Shown here piece by piece: positions 1 to 12,200 of a stretch of 64,000 nucleotides of DNA. The translations under genes were made by a program, and so were the position numbers. Origin of the DNA: Notospermus geniculatus (taxonomy: Eukaryota; Nemertea; Pilidiophora; Heteronemertea; Lineidae); the NCBI GenBank assembly GCA_002633025.1, contig NMRB01000061.1, forward strand, positions 602,186-666,185. Direction: 5' to 3'. Each line of letters opens with the position of its first letter. Position 1 is the first letter of the stretch. The notes under the pieces were generated by a model. It was not told the DNA's origin. It saw only the letters and a program-made list of their open reading frames with translations, and did no database searches.

Positions 1-82
1 ATCGGTGGCCGAATGGGGAAGACGGTGGAGCAAAGATAACATGGCGCGGGGTCGATTCCCAGCTGGGTCGAACTTTTTTTCT
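1..82 (+). repeat. tRNA-derived sequence (tRNA pseudogene or SINE head)
   Basis: The stretch contains a box-A-like tggccgaatgggg and, about 35 bases later, a box-B-like gggtcgattccc, followed by a run of Ts that could end RNA polymerase III transcription. The spacing is that of a tRNA or a tRNA-derived SINE head, closest in look to a serine/leucine type. I cannot fold a clean acceptor stem or anticodon arm, so a working tRNA is unlikely. It lies in the intron before the P450 exon, and the window edge may cut its 5' end. Confidence 0.4.
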
Positions 83-341
83 TTCAAAAAAAGAGTTCAG
101 CAGGAGCTCACCAGAGGATGTTGACACCTTGACAGCTCGAAGACAAATAAGGTGGCGCCCTCCTAGCCTCGTGGTGTCTATCATGTTCTGAGCCTTCGTT
201 TGAGGTGTTTGCAGGGCGTTAGCATTTCTCTTGCTCGTCGCATGGGGGCTTTTCGTTCATGCAGTTCAGCTTTAAGAGGTGTACGGTTTGTGTACAGACC
301 AATTGCCAACGTTTTTGTTACATTTTTTGTTCATTTTCTAG

Positions 342-588
342 ATTCCGACCCGAGCTGAAGGCAACGCGCCACCCCATGGCATACCTCGCTTTCGGAGCAG
401 GACCACGGAACTGTATCGGGATGCGGTTTGGACTGCTGGAGCTGAAGCTTGCCTTAGCCAGCATCCTGCAGAATTATAGCATCAATATAAGTCCTGAAAC
501 TGAGGTGCCTCTACAAACCGTTGAGGCAGCGACTATCAGCCCGAAGAATGGAGTCCGAATTAGTCTTTCATTAAGAAATTACCAATAG
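342..588 (+). CDS. Cytochrome P450, 3'-terminal coding exon (CYP3-clan-like)
   Basis: This exon encodes the C-terminal end of a microsomal-type cytochrome P450, a haem monooxygenase normally anchored in the endoplasmic reticulum. It starts after a strong acceptor (ttcattttctag) at 342 with the last base of a split codon. It reads FRPELKATRHP, then the haem-binding signature FGAGPRNCIGMRF with its cysteine thiolate ligand, the following L-helix (LLELKLALASIL) and the usual C-terminal beta region, and stops with TAG at 586-588. The order and spacing fit the CYP3 clan (CYP3A, CYP5-like), but subfamily cannot be set from 81 residues. The ExxR and oxygen-binding exons must lie before position 1. 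An AATAAA at 1045-1050 is a possible but unproven polyadenylation signal. Confidence 0.93.
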
Positions 589-1367
589 TGGAAACAGACT
601 ACGCCTTTTACCTTTTGATTCAAGAAATGTGCCAGCGCACATCCAGTAATCGACGATCAGCGATGGTATATAACTAACTTGATTTGTCGTGATATCATTC
701 AGTGGCCTCACAAACTGAGTTTGTCACAGACGCGATGAAGAACACCTAGGCAGTTACTGCCACTGGTTTACTCATATTAAAGCTGAAAGAGAAATCCTGG
801 CCGAGGAAGAAATTGGCTTTTTACTGCATGATGAATCCCCAAGTCTGCTATTGAAGCTAAAAAAGGGGTGGCTTTGCACAAAACGTCAGTTGAATCAATA
901 GTGGCCATCTTCAGATTCATGTGCTTTCCAATCCAGTTACATGTACATGTACCTACCTGCAATGATGTTAACGTGGTTAAAGGCTTCCGAAGGGATAGTT
1001 TACATACACTGAGGCTCTGTCCATGTCACGAGGAATGTGTTTTTAATAAATCCGTAAAATTTAAATGCAATTCGTTATTTATTCAACATGAACACTTGTA
1101 TACAACAACATCTGGCCTTGGCTATGTACAAACTGTAAAATCAGTCAAAGAAGTTTGTTGGCCTTTCCACAAATGGCACAAGAAATATGCACGTCCATCA
1201 ATATCACACAACGCATAATGTCTATGATGACTGTACATGTACTTAATTATTTGTTTTGAACGCCTTTACAAGACAAATTGTCCTACAGGATGGCATCCTA
1301 TGCCTTGAATGTGGTACAGGATGATCATGATTATGATCGGAGCTAAATTTTCCCCTGGAACATCTAG

Positions 1368-1535
1368 CCTACAACGGGAAAAACTGGTTTAAAAATGCTG
1401 TGCTATCACTGGAATCAGATTTGGAGAGTCCCCAAGATGCTATACGTGTAGACTGCCCAGGAATATATCGGGGCGCAGCTAAAGACATCAATGGCAAGAA
1501 GAGTAAGGAATGTTGCGTGCCTGAGTTAAAAGAAG
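1368..1535 (+). CDS. Possible isolated exon, weakly like prolyl 3-hydroxylase/CRTAP TPR-like repeats
   Basis: An open stretch reads AYNGKNWFKNAVLSLES and continues through DCPGIYRG to KECCVPELKEG. It is bounded by a plausible acceptor (acatctag, ending 1367) and donor (gaag|gtgtgg at 1536). The pattern of a short helix with Tyr-Asn, Trp and Ala-Val, then a Leu/Glu-rich helix and a Cys-containing tail, resembles the TPR-like units of the leprecan/CRTAP family of the endoplasmic reticulum. The match is from memory of the pattern only. No partner exon is visible and a MITE begins nine bases after the putative donor, so this may be an orphan exon, a gene remnant or chance. The frame stays open into the MITE and stops at about 1552. 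Confidence 0.28.
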
Positions 1536-1543
1536 GTGTGGTA

Positions 1544-1816
1544 CACTCTTAGCCGAAAAGGTTCTTTGGTGCCACACCAGGAGAACCCTCTGATTTAAGA
1601 ACCCTCGGGTTGTTTAAGAACCTTTAGAGGTTCCAGATAGAACCTTTCCCTCAGAAAAGGGTTCTAACTGGAACCTTTATGGGTTCTTTGGCGACGGAAA
1701 GGTTCTATATGGAACCCTTTCGGGTTCTTTACAGAAGGTTCTACATGTATATAGAACCTTGGGGTTCCTCTGGTGTGGCACAAAGAACCCCTAAAGAACC
1801 TTTTGGGCTAAGAGTG
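1544..1816. mobile_element. TIR MITE rich in GGTTCT/AGAACC motifs, copy 1
   Basis: The element starts cactcttagcc and ends with the reverse complement ggctaagagtg. Its interior is made of repeated GGTTCT/AGAACC and gggttc blocks that fold back on each other. A second copy lies inverted at 18136-18388. A TA precedes the left end and ttta follows the right, in keeping with TA-target (Tc1/mariner-type) insertion. It has no coding capacity. It lies between the possible exon at 1.4 kb and the 3' end of the receptor gene. Confidence 0.85.
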
Positions 1817-2780
1817 TTTAGTAATCTGATGTGGCTAGTTGACATCACACAAGTGGTTGACGTATGGCCATTGTATGACACTATATGCACATGGAACCAC
1901 TGACAGTAATCAACGAATGCAGGATACGTTCTGCGGATACAAACAATGGAATAGTACCGGTAGCTAAGGTTCAACCAATTAAATTAAAAACAAACACGAT
2001 CTCCGATCGGAAAGTGAACATCCAACTTGGCTCTGGTAACTTTTTCTGACTCACTGCCATTGGCTGCTGAAAAAAATCCTTAAAAAACACCAGTGTCCGC
2101 TCGCAGAATCTGGCTTTGGCGATGAACCCCTGCCGCACCCCGAATATTAAATTAATTTGATACCAACGTGCAGAACATTAGGAGCCGACCCAAGAGTTCT
2201 TCTGCTATCAGAAAACGGCTGAGTTAATGTGTAGTGTGCGGTAGGATTTACAATGTACACAAAGTGTTGGTATAGACGAACGATCCCAATTCCCTGGAGC
2301 TCCACGACTGATGAACAATTTCCGGCACGATCAGGTATCCTTGTGTTCAGTACTGCCCTGGCCTGTACGCGGTCTATACGGTACTGCCTCAAGTACCGTA
2401 TTCATTAGATGGTAATCCACAACCTCAGACCGTGCTGCCGCAACATCGTCCACGGTATTTCACTTTACAAAGCAATCCTCACGTAAGCTGTGGCGACAGA
2501 TTTAGAGAGTAGCCTACCACAGAGATTTCCTGTCTCCAGGTGGCGACGACGACCGAGGTATTTCAATAATACATCCCTTATTCTGACAGCGCTACCGCCC
2601 GAAAACGGCAATGTTACTCGTGGGATCGGAACTCTTGGTTGGGAGAGCGTTGATACACTAGTCTCTGTCCATCGAAAAAAAAGAACATTTCGGCAAACAT
2701 GCGGAGGCAAATCTTTAGCCACCTTAGTTGGTAACGACCTGACATTTGAATAGACGCTCTGAAAAGACGGCTTTCTCCGA
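1817..2780. other. Non-coding stretch downstream of the receptor gene
   Basis: No gene is recognised here. The open frames on both strands are short, overlap each other and resemble no family. The part just below 2781 is likely to include the 3' untranslated region of the minus-strand receptor gene, but I could not fix a polyadenylation signal. Confidence 0.5.
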
Positions 2781-3246
2781 TCACATTGGGTCATCTAGTA
2801 ATGCCTCGGAGTACATGGTGCTCTTTTCCATGTCAATATCCGCCATGTCCGTCTTTGGGACGGACATACCCCTGTTGAGAGAGGTCTGCCTCGTCTGACT
2901 GAAGGAGGTTTGAGAAATACCGTACCTTTGTCGGCGCATGTACGCTCGACCATGAATACAAGAACACAGAGCGTATTTAAAGCTTTCTCGAAAGTTCTTC
3001 GACATGAAGGCGTAGACAACAGGGTTGACGCAACTGTTTAAATACGTGAGGAGGGCGAAAAGAATCCGTGCTGGTCTAAAATTGCCGATGTGGAGCACGG
3101 GAAGTTTGCCGAAACCGACGAGAACGTTGTCGATGAGGAATGGGCCCCAACAGATGGCGAACACTGCGATGACAGCTACAAGCATCTTGATGACCTGCCG
3201 AGGAAAACGGAAAGAGAAATCAACCAACAACTGTCGAAACACTTTG
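2781..3246 (-). CDS. Receptor GPCR exon 5: ICL3 end, TM6, TM7, C-terminal tail
   Basis: The exon encodes RQVIKMLVAVIAVFAICWGP (TM6), ECL3, then LLTYLNSCVNPVVYAFMSKN (TM7 and helix 8) and a tail with CSCIHG, a likely palmitoylation site, and many Ser/Thr. It ends LLDDPM and TGA at 2783-2781. The acceptor giving the phase that exon 4 requires is ttgttggtaag|C at 3246, behind a pyrimidine-rich tract. A prettier acceptor, cctcggcag|GTC at 3194, is in the wrong phase unless an unseen microexon lies in intron 4. The right end is therefore provisional; the TM6-to-stop part is secure. Confidence 0.88.
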
Positions 3247-6200
3247 CTTACCAACAAAAACAAGAAGGTAAACCTGGTACAAAATTTCACGGGGATCATT
3301 ATGCTGATCTTGATGAGGGCGAATTAGACAATAACTGTTGTATCAAAAGTGCCAATATCAACTGGCCAGGAGCCATGTTCCCGAAGCCATCGTTAGGTTA
3401 ACGATGTCGTTAAAACTGGGAAAATGCATAGCGTAACGACATCGTTAACCTAACGACGGCCTCGGGAACATGGCTCCTGATCAATGATCACTGACATCTT
3501 TAAGGAATCGGTAAAATAATCCAGGGAAGGCCTCCGCAACGCCCAGAACACCTTTTGTGGCACAGTTTGTGTTTGACCCAAAAATAAAATATGGTGTCGG
3601 GTGTAATGATGTATTGGCCTGCGAGCTAATGGACAGGTTTTTAAGACAACACGAAGTTTATAGTTGCGCTTCCACTACAAAAAAAGCCGGTATTTGTCCG
3701 CTTCCATTACAGAATTGCCGGGTTTAATAAGTCCGGTTCTATTAAGTGCGGATCTATTTAGTTTGGATAGGTCATGCACAGTCGCAAGCGACCGTGGAGC
3801 CACCTGTAGCCGAGCATAATACTACAAATAGATCCGGTGTTANGACTCTCGTTACCAGAGAGGAAAGTTTCTGTTGGGGGCCAAAAACTTGCGGACGTGA
3901 CAGCAAGTCATGGCACGTTCTTGTTTCGAGCTCCCTCGATCTGAGAAATTATAAGTGTTTTATTTCTTGCATTGAAATACCCGTATACATGTCAGGGAGT
4001 TTAGCACGCAGAGCACTTCCATGCGGCGCTACAACCACTGCCGACCGACTGAATAAAGAAATTGTATTTGCATGTACATATTTTTATGTACCGGTATTAT
4101 ATTGTAACTTTGTTCATGTTAATGGACACTTTCCCACCGTTTTGGTCGCCAACTCCAGTAAAAATCGAGACCAGGAATTACAAACATTCTGGATGTTCTG
4201 AACTTCCATCCATCTCATTTCACTATCGCCTGCAATTCCTCCTACATGTAGTTGTCGCCAGACGCAAACAGAAGAGGGGATTTGGCGCCCACATGCCAGA
4301 ATTTCTGCCCCCAGCAAGGAAACTGTAAATATTAATTGCCAGGCTCGCGGCTTCAGAGGGCAAATTCTCCATTGAAACGTTCATCCATTATCCATAGTCT
4401 ACATGAAATACAATCATTGAGTTCATTTCACACTTACATGTATTTATATTCTGGCAACTCACTTTGCCGACGTCCTCACAACTTTGGCATCATGGGAAAA
4501 TGGTCAAGTGCTGGTAATTGAGTCTAAGGTCAACCTCATCCAACTTGTAGCTAGTGTTCACATAAACCTTGGAGGAATTACACTTTAGTTCTCCAAGCAT
4601 AAACTGCCAGTAAACGAGAAAAGTTGATGAGAACAACACCAAGTACTTACTTGGTCATTGAGATCCTTTTGGTAGTGACGATCCAAAGTTCTCGGCAGAT
4701 ACTGGCATAAGCCATGGACATGATACAAAGGGGAATGATAAGGACGAGTAACAGCATGTAAACCTCATAGATCTTTGACAGGATACAACTATCCCATTGC
4801 TTGATACACCAAAATAAGTTAAGGTCGGCGAGAGCTGGGTTAGTGTGTCCAACCTGTTGGTGAGCCTTAAACGATAGAGAAAAAAAGTTGTCTTGAGTGA
4901 GTTATCAACAGCAACACAAAGTTATACGGCAATAAGCCAGAAACACTCCCTACACAATAGACCTTTATACACGAAAAAGGGGATCTCCTTGGAAGCATAG
5001 TCGGAACAGTGGGAGAATTCGACGTTGGACAGCCGAAGGTCCAAGCCTTACAAGCCATCTTCGAATAATAGGGAAACTGGGAGCACGACCAAGTGCTACA
5101 CTTGGAAATGTCGAAACTGAGAGTGCAGGGTTGGGACCTAGTCCAGGCCAGCCATATGGACATTCCACTCCGACGTCCATGGCCACCATAGCTATTACAT
5201 AACGATATTTTCAGACCATTATGTTGGCAATATCCGTGGCAAATTTTTAAATGCGACACCCTTTCGTGTCTCTCAACTCCACATTTAGGAAACAAAATGT
5301 CCTGAATGTAGCTTTGATTAGCTGGACGAGCACCAGACCGGCGTCAGAACGTTCCAATTTGAGTGTGAATAAGTTCATGATGAATAATGCCTTCCTGTTG
5401 AATGATTAGTTTACCGCGTGGTGAACATCTCCGAAACGTGATAGACCACGCATGAAACCCATTTCCATTTCGAAGCCATACTTTCGTCGGAAGCGCTCCA
5501 ATGGAACAGATGCCTCAGTGGGATTCAGTAGATTCGATCTATCAGTGTTATCACAATCGGCCATGATCAGGCGCCATTTTGATCCGATTCCCGCCCTCCC
5601 TGAATGATCACTGTATTTTCACCTTCATCCTGATATTCAAAAGCTATTTCCCTGAGGTCCGTGGTGGCACCATCCAAAGGGAATTGCGGCAACTTTCCGC
5701 TCAAATCATTGAACGCAACAGGGTGAACTTCATTTGAGATCGTCCATAGAGGGACGGAACAAAGCCCCGCCGTGTTCCTGGATTCTATCTGGCCATACCC
5801 TTATACAATATTTAACTTGGTGTACTCTGATGATTACGAGGCTGGAGCCATATGCATCAATGATGGCCACCTTTCCCGATTTCAGTTGGCAATAAAGGGG
5901 ACTATCGCATTCCACGAACGACATCACACACAAATTCACTAAAGAACATCTAAACGAATCCATCTTCAGTGACAAAGGTCGACCCCGCGGGAAACTGACC
6001 TATCGTGATAAATGCAACCATGATCCCAGAGGGACTGATCCTGACCCTTTCACGGTGACCTTAATTAACAGTGTCAGCTAATGTGATGAGCCTTTTGCGT
6101 AGTTACGACTGCGGCCGGTGGGGCAGTGAAATCTGATGGGCACCTAGCCGCGAATCCGATGTGGTCAATACAGTGAGCCCGAAAGTCACAGGAAATTTTT

Positions 6201-9200
6201 CACAATTGGTCGACCCAGTTCCCAGGCCACCTTTCGACCATGAAGTCATGAGGAACAAATTCCTTCATTTTCGACACATCTGCCTTTCCCAGCCGAGATC
6301 CACTTTCTAAGTTCATTTGTTTGCGACCATACCTTTGCTGTGATTGAAATACCTTCATGACTACCGCAAAGAACCTTTTGCGGAGACCGCCTCTGTGTCG
6401 CAAAACGATTTTAATCTAGATTTGCAACCGTGTTGGCGGTTGGTTCACAACAGACGATGTACTAGCGAATAAGAAAATGCCGAGAAAAACCAATGAATGC
6501 GTAAACAAACGGAAATCTCAATTTTTTTCCTGCAAATAATGGCAAAGGGTGGTGTGGCTGAATTAATCATGTGGCGTGGCAACGTCTTTTGTGTGAGATT
6601 TCTTCGCTGGAGAATCCCAAATGACCAAAGTATTCCATCTTCGTCTGTTGTAGAGCGTCCAACTGTCAGGATAATAATGATGAAATACCCCTCAGAAACC
6701 ATTGTCTACTCTAGATGCTATTTACAGTTTAGTACTCCGTCAGGGGCCCATTTTAATACATGCAGATTGATCTGTGTGAAGTTGCACTGTGTTTCCGTAC
6801 ACCTCACGGAATAGTCTTCATGGCACATGCGATTATTGAATTTGGATTTCACCGGTCTGTTGACTCAAAATAAACATAGATTGAGGTGAAATAAAAAAGC
6901 AAGGTAGACGTATATGGGGATTATCGAGGCCCGGGAAAGGGAAGACAAACCTTGGTAAAAGCAGCAGATCTTTCATCTTACAAACTAAATCAGTGCAAAG
7001 AGCTCGTCCCGACGTGGGAGTCGGGGTGGTGGACAACGACTGGAGGGGTGTTCCGAAGAGTGGAGGTGAAGCATTTGCTGAGGTCAGTTGCTGCGTTCTG
7101 TCGTCGTGTAACTGCTATCAGCACTTGAACGATGACATGACTGCTATCTAATGCCTGGTAGAGATTAGCTAAAGCGTAACTTTAGATAAAGGCACTCATT
7201 CTCAACGGAATGAAACTGGATTCATAAGCGATGGTACGCTAATGCAGTCATTTTGTAAGAGTATAATGCATGGGGAGCGTTGATTTCGGATCCCTGATTT
7301 AAAGTTCTGCCTCAAGTACATGAAGTAATAAAGCAAGGTTCATTGGCACACGGAATTGGTCCGATTCAGGTCCGTAAAAAATCTATCAAATGGACTTCAG
7401 CGTTGTCGTATCCGGAAAACTAGGGGCAAACGGACTCGAAACGGATCGGATCCGTGTGCCAATGAACCTTGCTTAAGGCAGGGACAGGACGGATGACGTG
7501 CATCTTCCATGAGTTTAGGAGTGCATAGTTGCCTCGGATCCCGAGAGGAAGACCAGAAACAACATACTAAAGACTAATGAATCACCCATTGTCTCATCCC
7601 GCTGGATTCAGCTACCCTGAGCATTGTTTGGAAGAGTTGTGGAACTTTTTCGAACAAGTGCTTAATGAATCCTTTCAGGATATCTGGGCATATGCCTCGG
7701 GGATAAGAATGTACAACTGTTTGTTGCAACCGATAGCAGAAAAAAAGTTGCGGTAAAAAACGAAAGCCGACCTTGGCACAGACCTTTTTCCAGGCGCAAA
7801 ATTGCACCATGTCGCGTAGCAATTTGCGGTGACTACAGTGATGCGCTTTAACAAACCTATTGTTACGGAAGTTGACGAAATGAACATGACGAAACAAATA
7901 GCTTCACAGAAAAAAAATGCGATGAGATGTCGTCAGACATTTTTTTATCCAATAGCGGCTGTCGTGTGATCGGCGAGAATTGTGAGGTTTCAGAATGGCC
8001 CGTTCAGGCCATCGACGACGGTTAGCGACGATTCGCCTATCGTTCGAATAAAACCTCGCTGCTTTAATAAAGGAAGGAATCCTCGGTAAACGTTGTAGTT
8101 GTCTAACCCGGCCGTTAGGAATGGGAGCAGTCAGCCGCGCATATTGCTAACAGATGGCAGCACAGTCTTAGCGGACCAAATGTACAGGAAATCTATTATG
8201 ATCGCTGCTCGATCGATAATGACTGGGTCCGCTAGATGCATTGAATTGGGCCCTAGTGACACCTAGTGGTCAACTCGCTGACAGCTCCTATTGCAGTAGA
8301 CAACAGCTATTGTCGGCTGTCACCTGACTGGAATTCGCCGCTCCTCGTCGTTCGACGAACCCCAAAATTGCACTCCCAGCTGACTTCGTTAAAGCCGACT
8401 TCGTAAAGAACGTTTCGTGATTGAAAAAATGAAGTGCACTTCATCAATGATGATAACTAACCGCACCATCTCATCTGAGAGATATATGCCACTGTCACGA
8501 AAAACGCATCAGCTCCAAGCAATTCACCAAGCCCCTTATCAATAAGATGTGTATGTTATAAAAAATGTAATAACATAATACCCCATTCGTTGTCCTTTTT
8601 TCCATTCAGACAAAGTACGCAATGAATTGATAAAGACGCCTTCGAGACTTTCATCAATGCTGGAAATTTTTGATGGGACGTGATACTTGAAAATAATCCC
8701 TTTTTCATCTTTTAGGACAGGCGAGGAAGGATGACGGAAATTTAGTCGGATTTCTTAATCAGCGGCCAGGGAGTACATGTACGTCAAGAATTCATTGGCT
8801 TATTCCCTTTTGATAAGTTGTCTGCGAAAATCAACTTGACAGTGATATTAGGTTGTAACCGGGAGCAAATCAATTTCCTCTAAAGGAAGACACCTACTGA
8901 ACTCCACTATGGGTACATAGAGAGCATGTGGGCAATATTAATTCTTATATGATATGACGAAATGATCATTGAGTCTGATTGGATGAGTCTGCACTTTCAA
9001 AATTGTTATTTTAGTAACTATACTTGACACATTAATGAATTTTTCTTGGGACGTAAGCGCCGCATGGACCGACTTTTCAATAGTAAGGCGGTGTGAGGGG
9101 TCGTTTTCCATTGACAAACTGGGAGAAGCGCTGGAAATTTCATGCACAATTGGTAGGCGCATGCTGGCGTGCTACAGATTTGAGAATTAAGGACAGTAAA

Positions 9201-12200
9201 CTTGCTGTAACTCCTGTGAGAGTCGGTTTCTGCTGTTTAGGAAAACAATTACAGCGTCCCAGCCACATCTGTAGACAAGGTAAACGTATAAAAAGCACTA
9301 TTTGCTGGTGCTTTTGACAAGCTTCAGTTGAAATCGACGTTTTAAGTTAATTATTGGCATTAACCAGCAGTCAGTTTGTCTTTGCCTGGGGGACACGATG
9401 ATAAATGGGGCACTTTCTAATAAAAGGTCCTTCTGAGGGTGGTAATTGTCGTCCCTCAGAGGCTAGATGCTGTCAGGTGCCGCGGAGAAATTCACAGATA
9501 TGGATCAGTCTGGCTGTCAAGGAAAGACACAAGGACGAATCACTCGGAATAAACTGTAAACAAAACAAGCGCCGCGGCACCTAATACGGTTCTTTGCTAT
9601 CAAATCATATGCTCAACATACCTGAACTGATGTCAACGATTCTTCCTTGTCTATTCGGGAAAGCTTCATAAGGCAGTCAGCAAAACATATCGGGAGAAAC
9701 TTTTAACCAGTGAAGGCGCAAAGACCTGTCAGAGGCAGTGGTTCAAAACTTCCCATAACTTATTTTTGATAAGCTCTTGCGAAAAATATCAAAGCTGCCA
9801 ACTCAGATTTGGGAGTCAACCTCTGTAGCCAATGTGACGGTTGGATTCCCCAAGGGTAAAACATCTTAAAAAGATCATTGGCTTCAAAATTATTTCAAAT
9901 TTATTTTAGATTCAGAACTGTGTCCCCGGCCTGTGGCATAGAATTATTCATTCTCGTATGCCCGGAGATTTGCAGTCGCATAGTAGTTTTTTGTTGCCTG
10001 AATTCACTTTGAACGTACGTTTCAGTCCAATTTTCAAATCATCTGAAAGAACTGAAAGTAGAAACTAACAAAAAATTACAGCAAGGTAATGCATCCTTTA
10101 TGAGTTCGTGCTCAAGTAGAATATCACTCGGAATAAACTGTAAACAAAACAAGCGCCGCGGCACCTAATACGGTTCTTTGCTATCAAATCATATGCTCAA
10201 CATACCTGAACTGACGTCAACGATTCTTCCTTGTCTATTTGGGAAAGCTTCATATATAGCAGTCACCAAAATATATCGGGAGAAACGTTTTATCAGCGAA
10301 GGCACAAAGACCTGTCAGAGCCAGTGGTTCAAAACTTCCCATGACATATTTTTGATAATCTCTCGCAAAAAATATCAAAGCTGCCAACTCAGATTTGGGA
10401 GTCAACCTCTGTAGCCAATGTGACGGTTGGATTCCCCAAGGGTAAAACATCTTAAAAAGAACATTGGCTTCAAAATTATTTCAAATTTATTTTAGATTCA
10501 GAACTGTGTCCCCGGCCTGTGGCACAGAATTATTCATTCTCGTATGCCCGGAGATTTGCAGTCGCATAGTAGTTTTTTGTTGCCTGAATTCACTTTGAAC
10601 GTACGTTTCAGTCCAATTTTCAAATCATCTGAAAGAATTGAAAGTAGAAACTAACAAAAAATTACAGCAAGGTAATGCATCCTTTATGAGTTCGTGCTCA
10701 AGTGGAATTAGTTCAATCTCTTAATTAGACGCGTCTTCTGAAGTGCGCCTCACAATATGATTAAAATGGATTCTTACGAGTGCCACTTGAATCTCTTTAC
10801 CGATGGCAAGTTCTCTACTTATTAAGAGAGGAGAGTGAGCCTGCCTGAAAACAAAAGATGTTATCGAGTGACAGCCCGGAGCCAAGCACACCTGCTTTTT
10901 ACATTAACAAAGCAAGCTTACTATTTCAGAAAACCAATACTCATCATCGGATAGTAAGGTCGTGGAGTACATGATTGTACACATTTCGCCGTGCCAAAAT
11001 ATAGTTCACATGTAGCCCTCAGCCCCCCCCNNNNNNNNNNNNNNNNNNNNNNNNNNNNNNNNNNNNNNNNNNNNNNNNNNNNNNNNNNNNNNNNNNNNNN
11101 NNNNNNNNNNNNNNNNNNNNNNNNNNNNNNNNNNNNNNNNNNNNNNNNNNNNNNNNNNNNNNNNNNNNNNNNNNNNNNNNNNNNNNNNNNNNNNNNNNNN
11201 NNNNNNNNNNNNNNNNNNNNNNNNNNNNNNNNNNNNNNNNNNNNNNNNNNNNNNNNNNNNNNNNNNNNNNNNNNNNNNNNNNNNNNNNNNNNNNNNNNNN
11301 NNNNNNNNNNNNNNNNNNNNNNNNNNNNNNNNNNNNNNNNNNNNNNNNNNNNNNNNNNNNNNNNNNNNNNNNNNNNNNNNNNNNNNNNNNNNNNNNNNNN
11401 NNNNNNNNNNNNNNNNNNNNNNNNNNNNNNNNNNNNNNNNNNNNNNNNNNNNNNNNNNNNNNNNNNNNNNNNNNNNNNNNNNNNNNNNNNNNNNNNNNNN
11501 NNNNNNNNNNNNNNNNNNNNNNNNNNNNNNNNNNNNNNNNNNNNNNNNNNNNNNNNNNNNNNNNNNNNNNNNNNNNNNNNNNNNNNNNNNNNNNNNNNNN
11601 NNNNNNNNNNNNNNNNNNNNNNNNNTCGACCCGTAATTTGATCAACATGATCTTCATGATAGAAACGTGTGGACACCGTTCTTGCTCAACCGCCACAGAT
11701 CTTCCAAAGCAAGGCCGTAGATGTGTTCTCATCTCTGATAATCCCGTTACCAGAGACTCATCACCATCAAAAAGAAAGAAGCCTCTCGAAATCCTCTGGC
11801 TGCTACCGACTAATCTAATCTCCTTTCACCGTAACTTTTTACCCGTGGACATCCTCCGTGATGGCGCTAACTGGATGACTGATGTCGTCCTTAGCAATAA
11901 GTTCCCTTTGTATCCCTCCGCTGTGATTAGGCTAATCATTTTTCCTCAGGATTTTACACTACTGCTCAGGTTGTAAGGACATTGATCTTCGTCCAATGAG
12001 CTGGATAAAGATCTTTGGTTTTGTAGTGTAGCCAACGAGTTACAGTTCGATTACAGCTGCTTATCGATTGAAGATTCAACCCAAATTGAGAAGCTTCGCG
12101 GAATTAAACTTCCTAGCATCTTCTCACAGGTCCATACATGCACAAGAACGTGGGTTGTCCTTTGGCCCCGTGGGCGAATTTAATGGGTGTACATGTTGGC

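Noticed and set aside
3025-3401. Two + strand frames of about 100 codons
   Set aside because: They are antisense to receptor exon 5.
4655-4852. 65-codon minus-strand frame at receptor exon 4
   Set aside because: It is in a different frame from the one that encodes ECL2 and TM5 and joins the neighbouring exons.
10921-11732. Three open frames of over 200 codons spanning the gap
   Set aside because: Nearly all their residues are untranslatable N; they only reflect the assembly gap.
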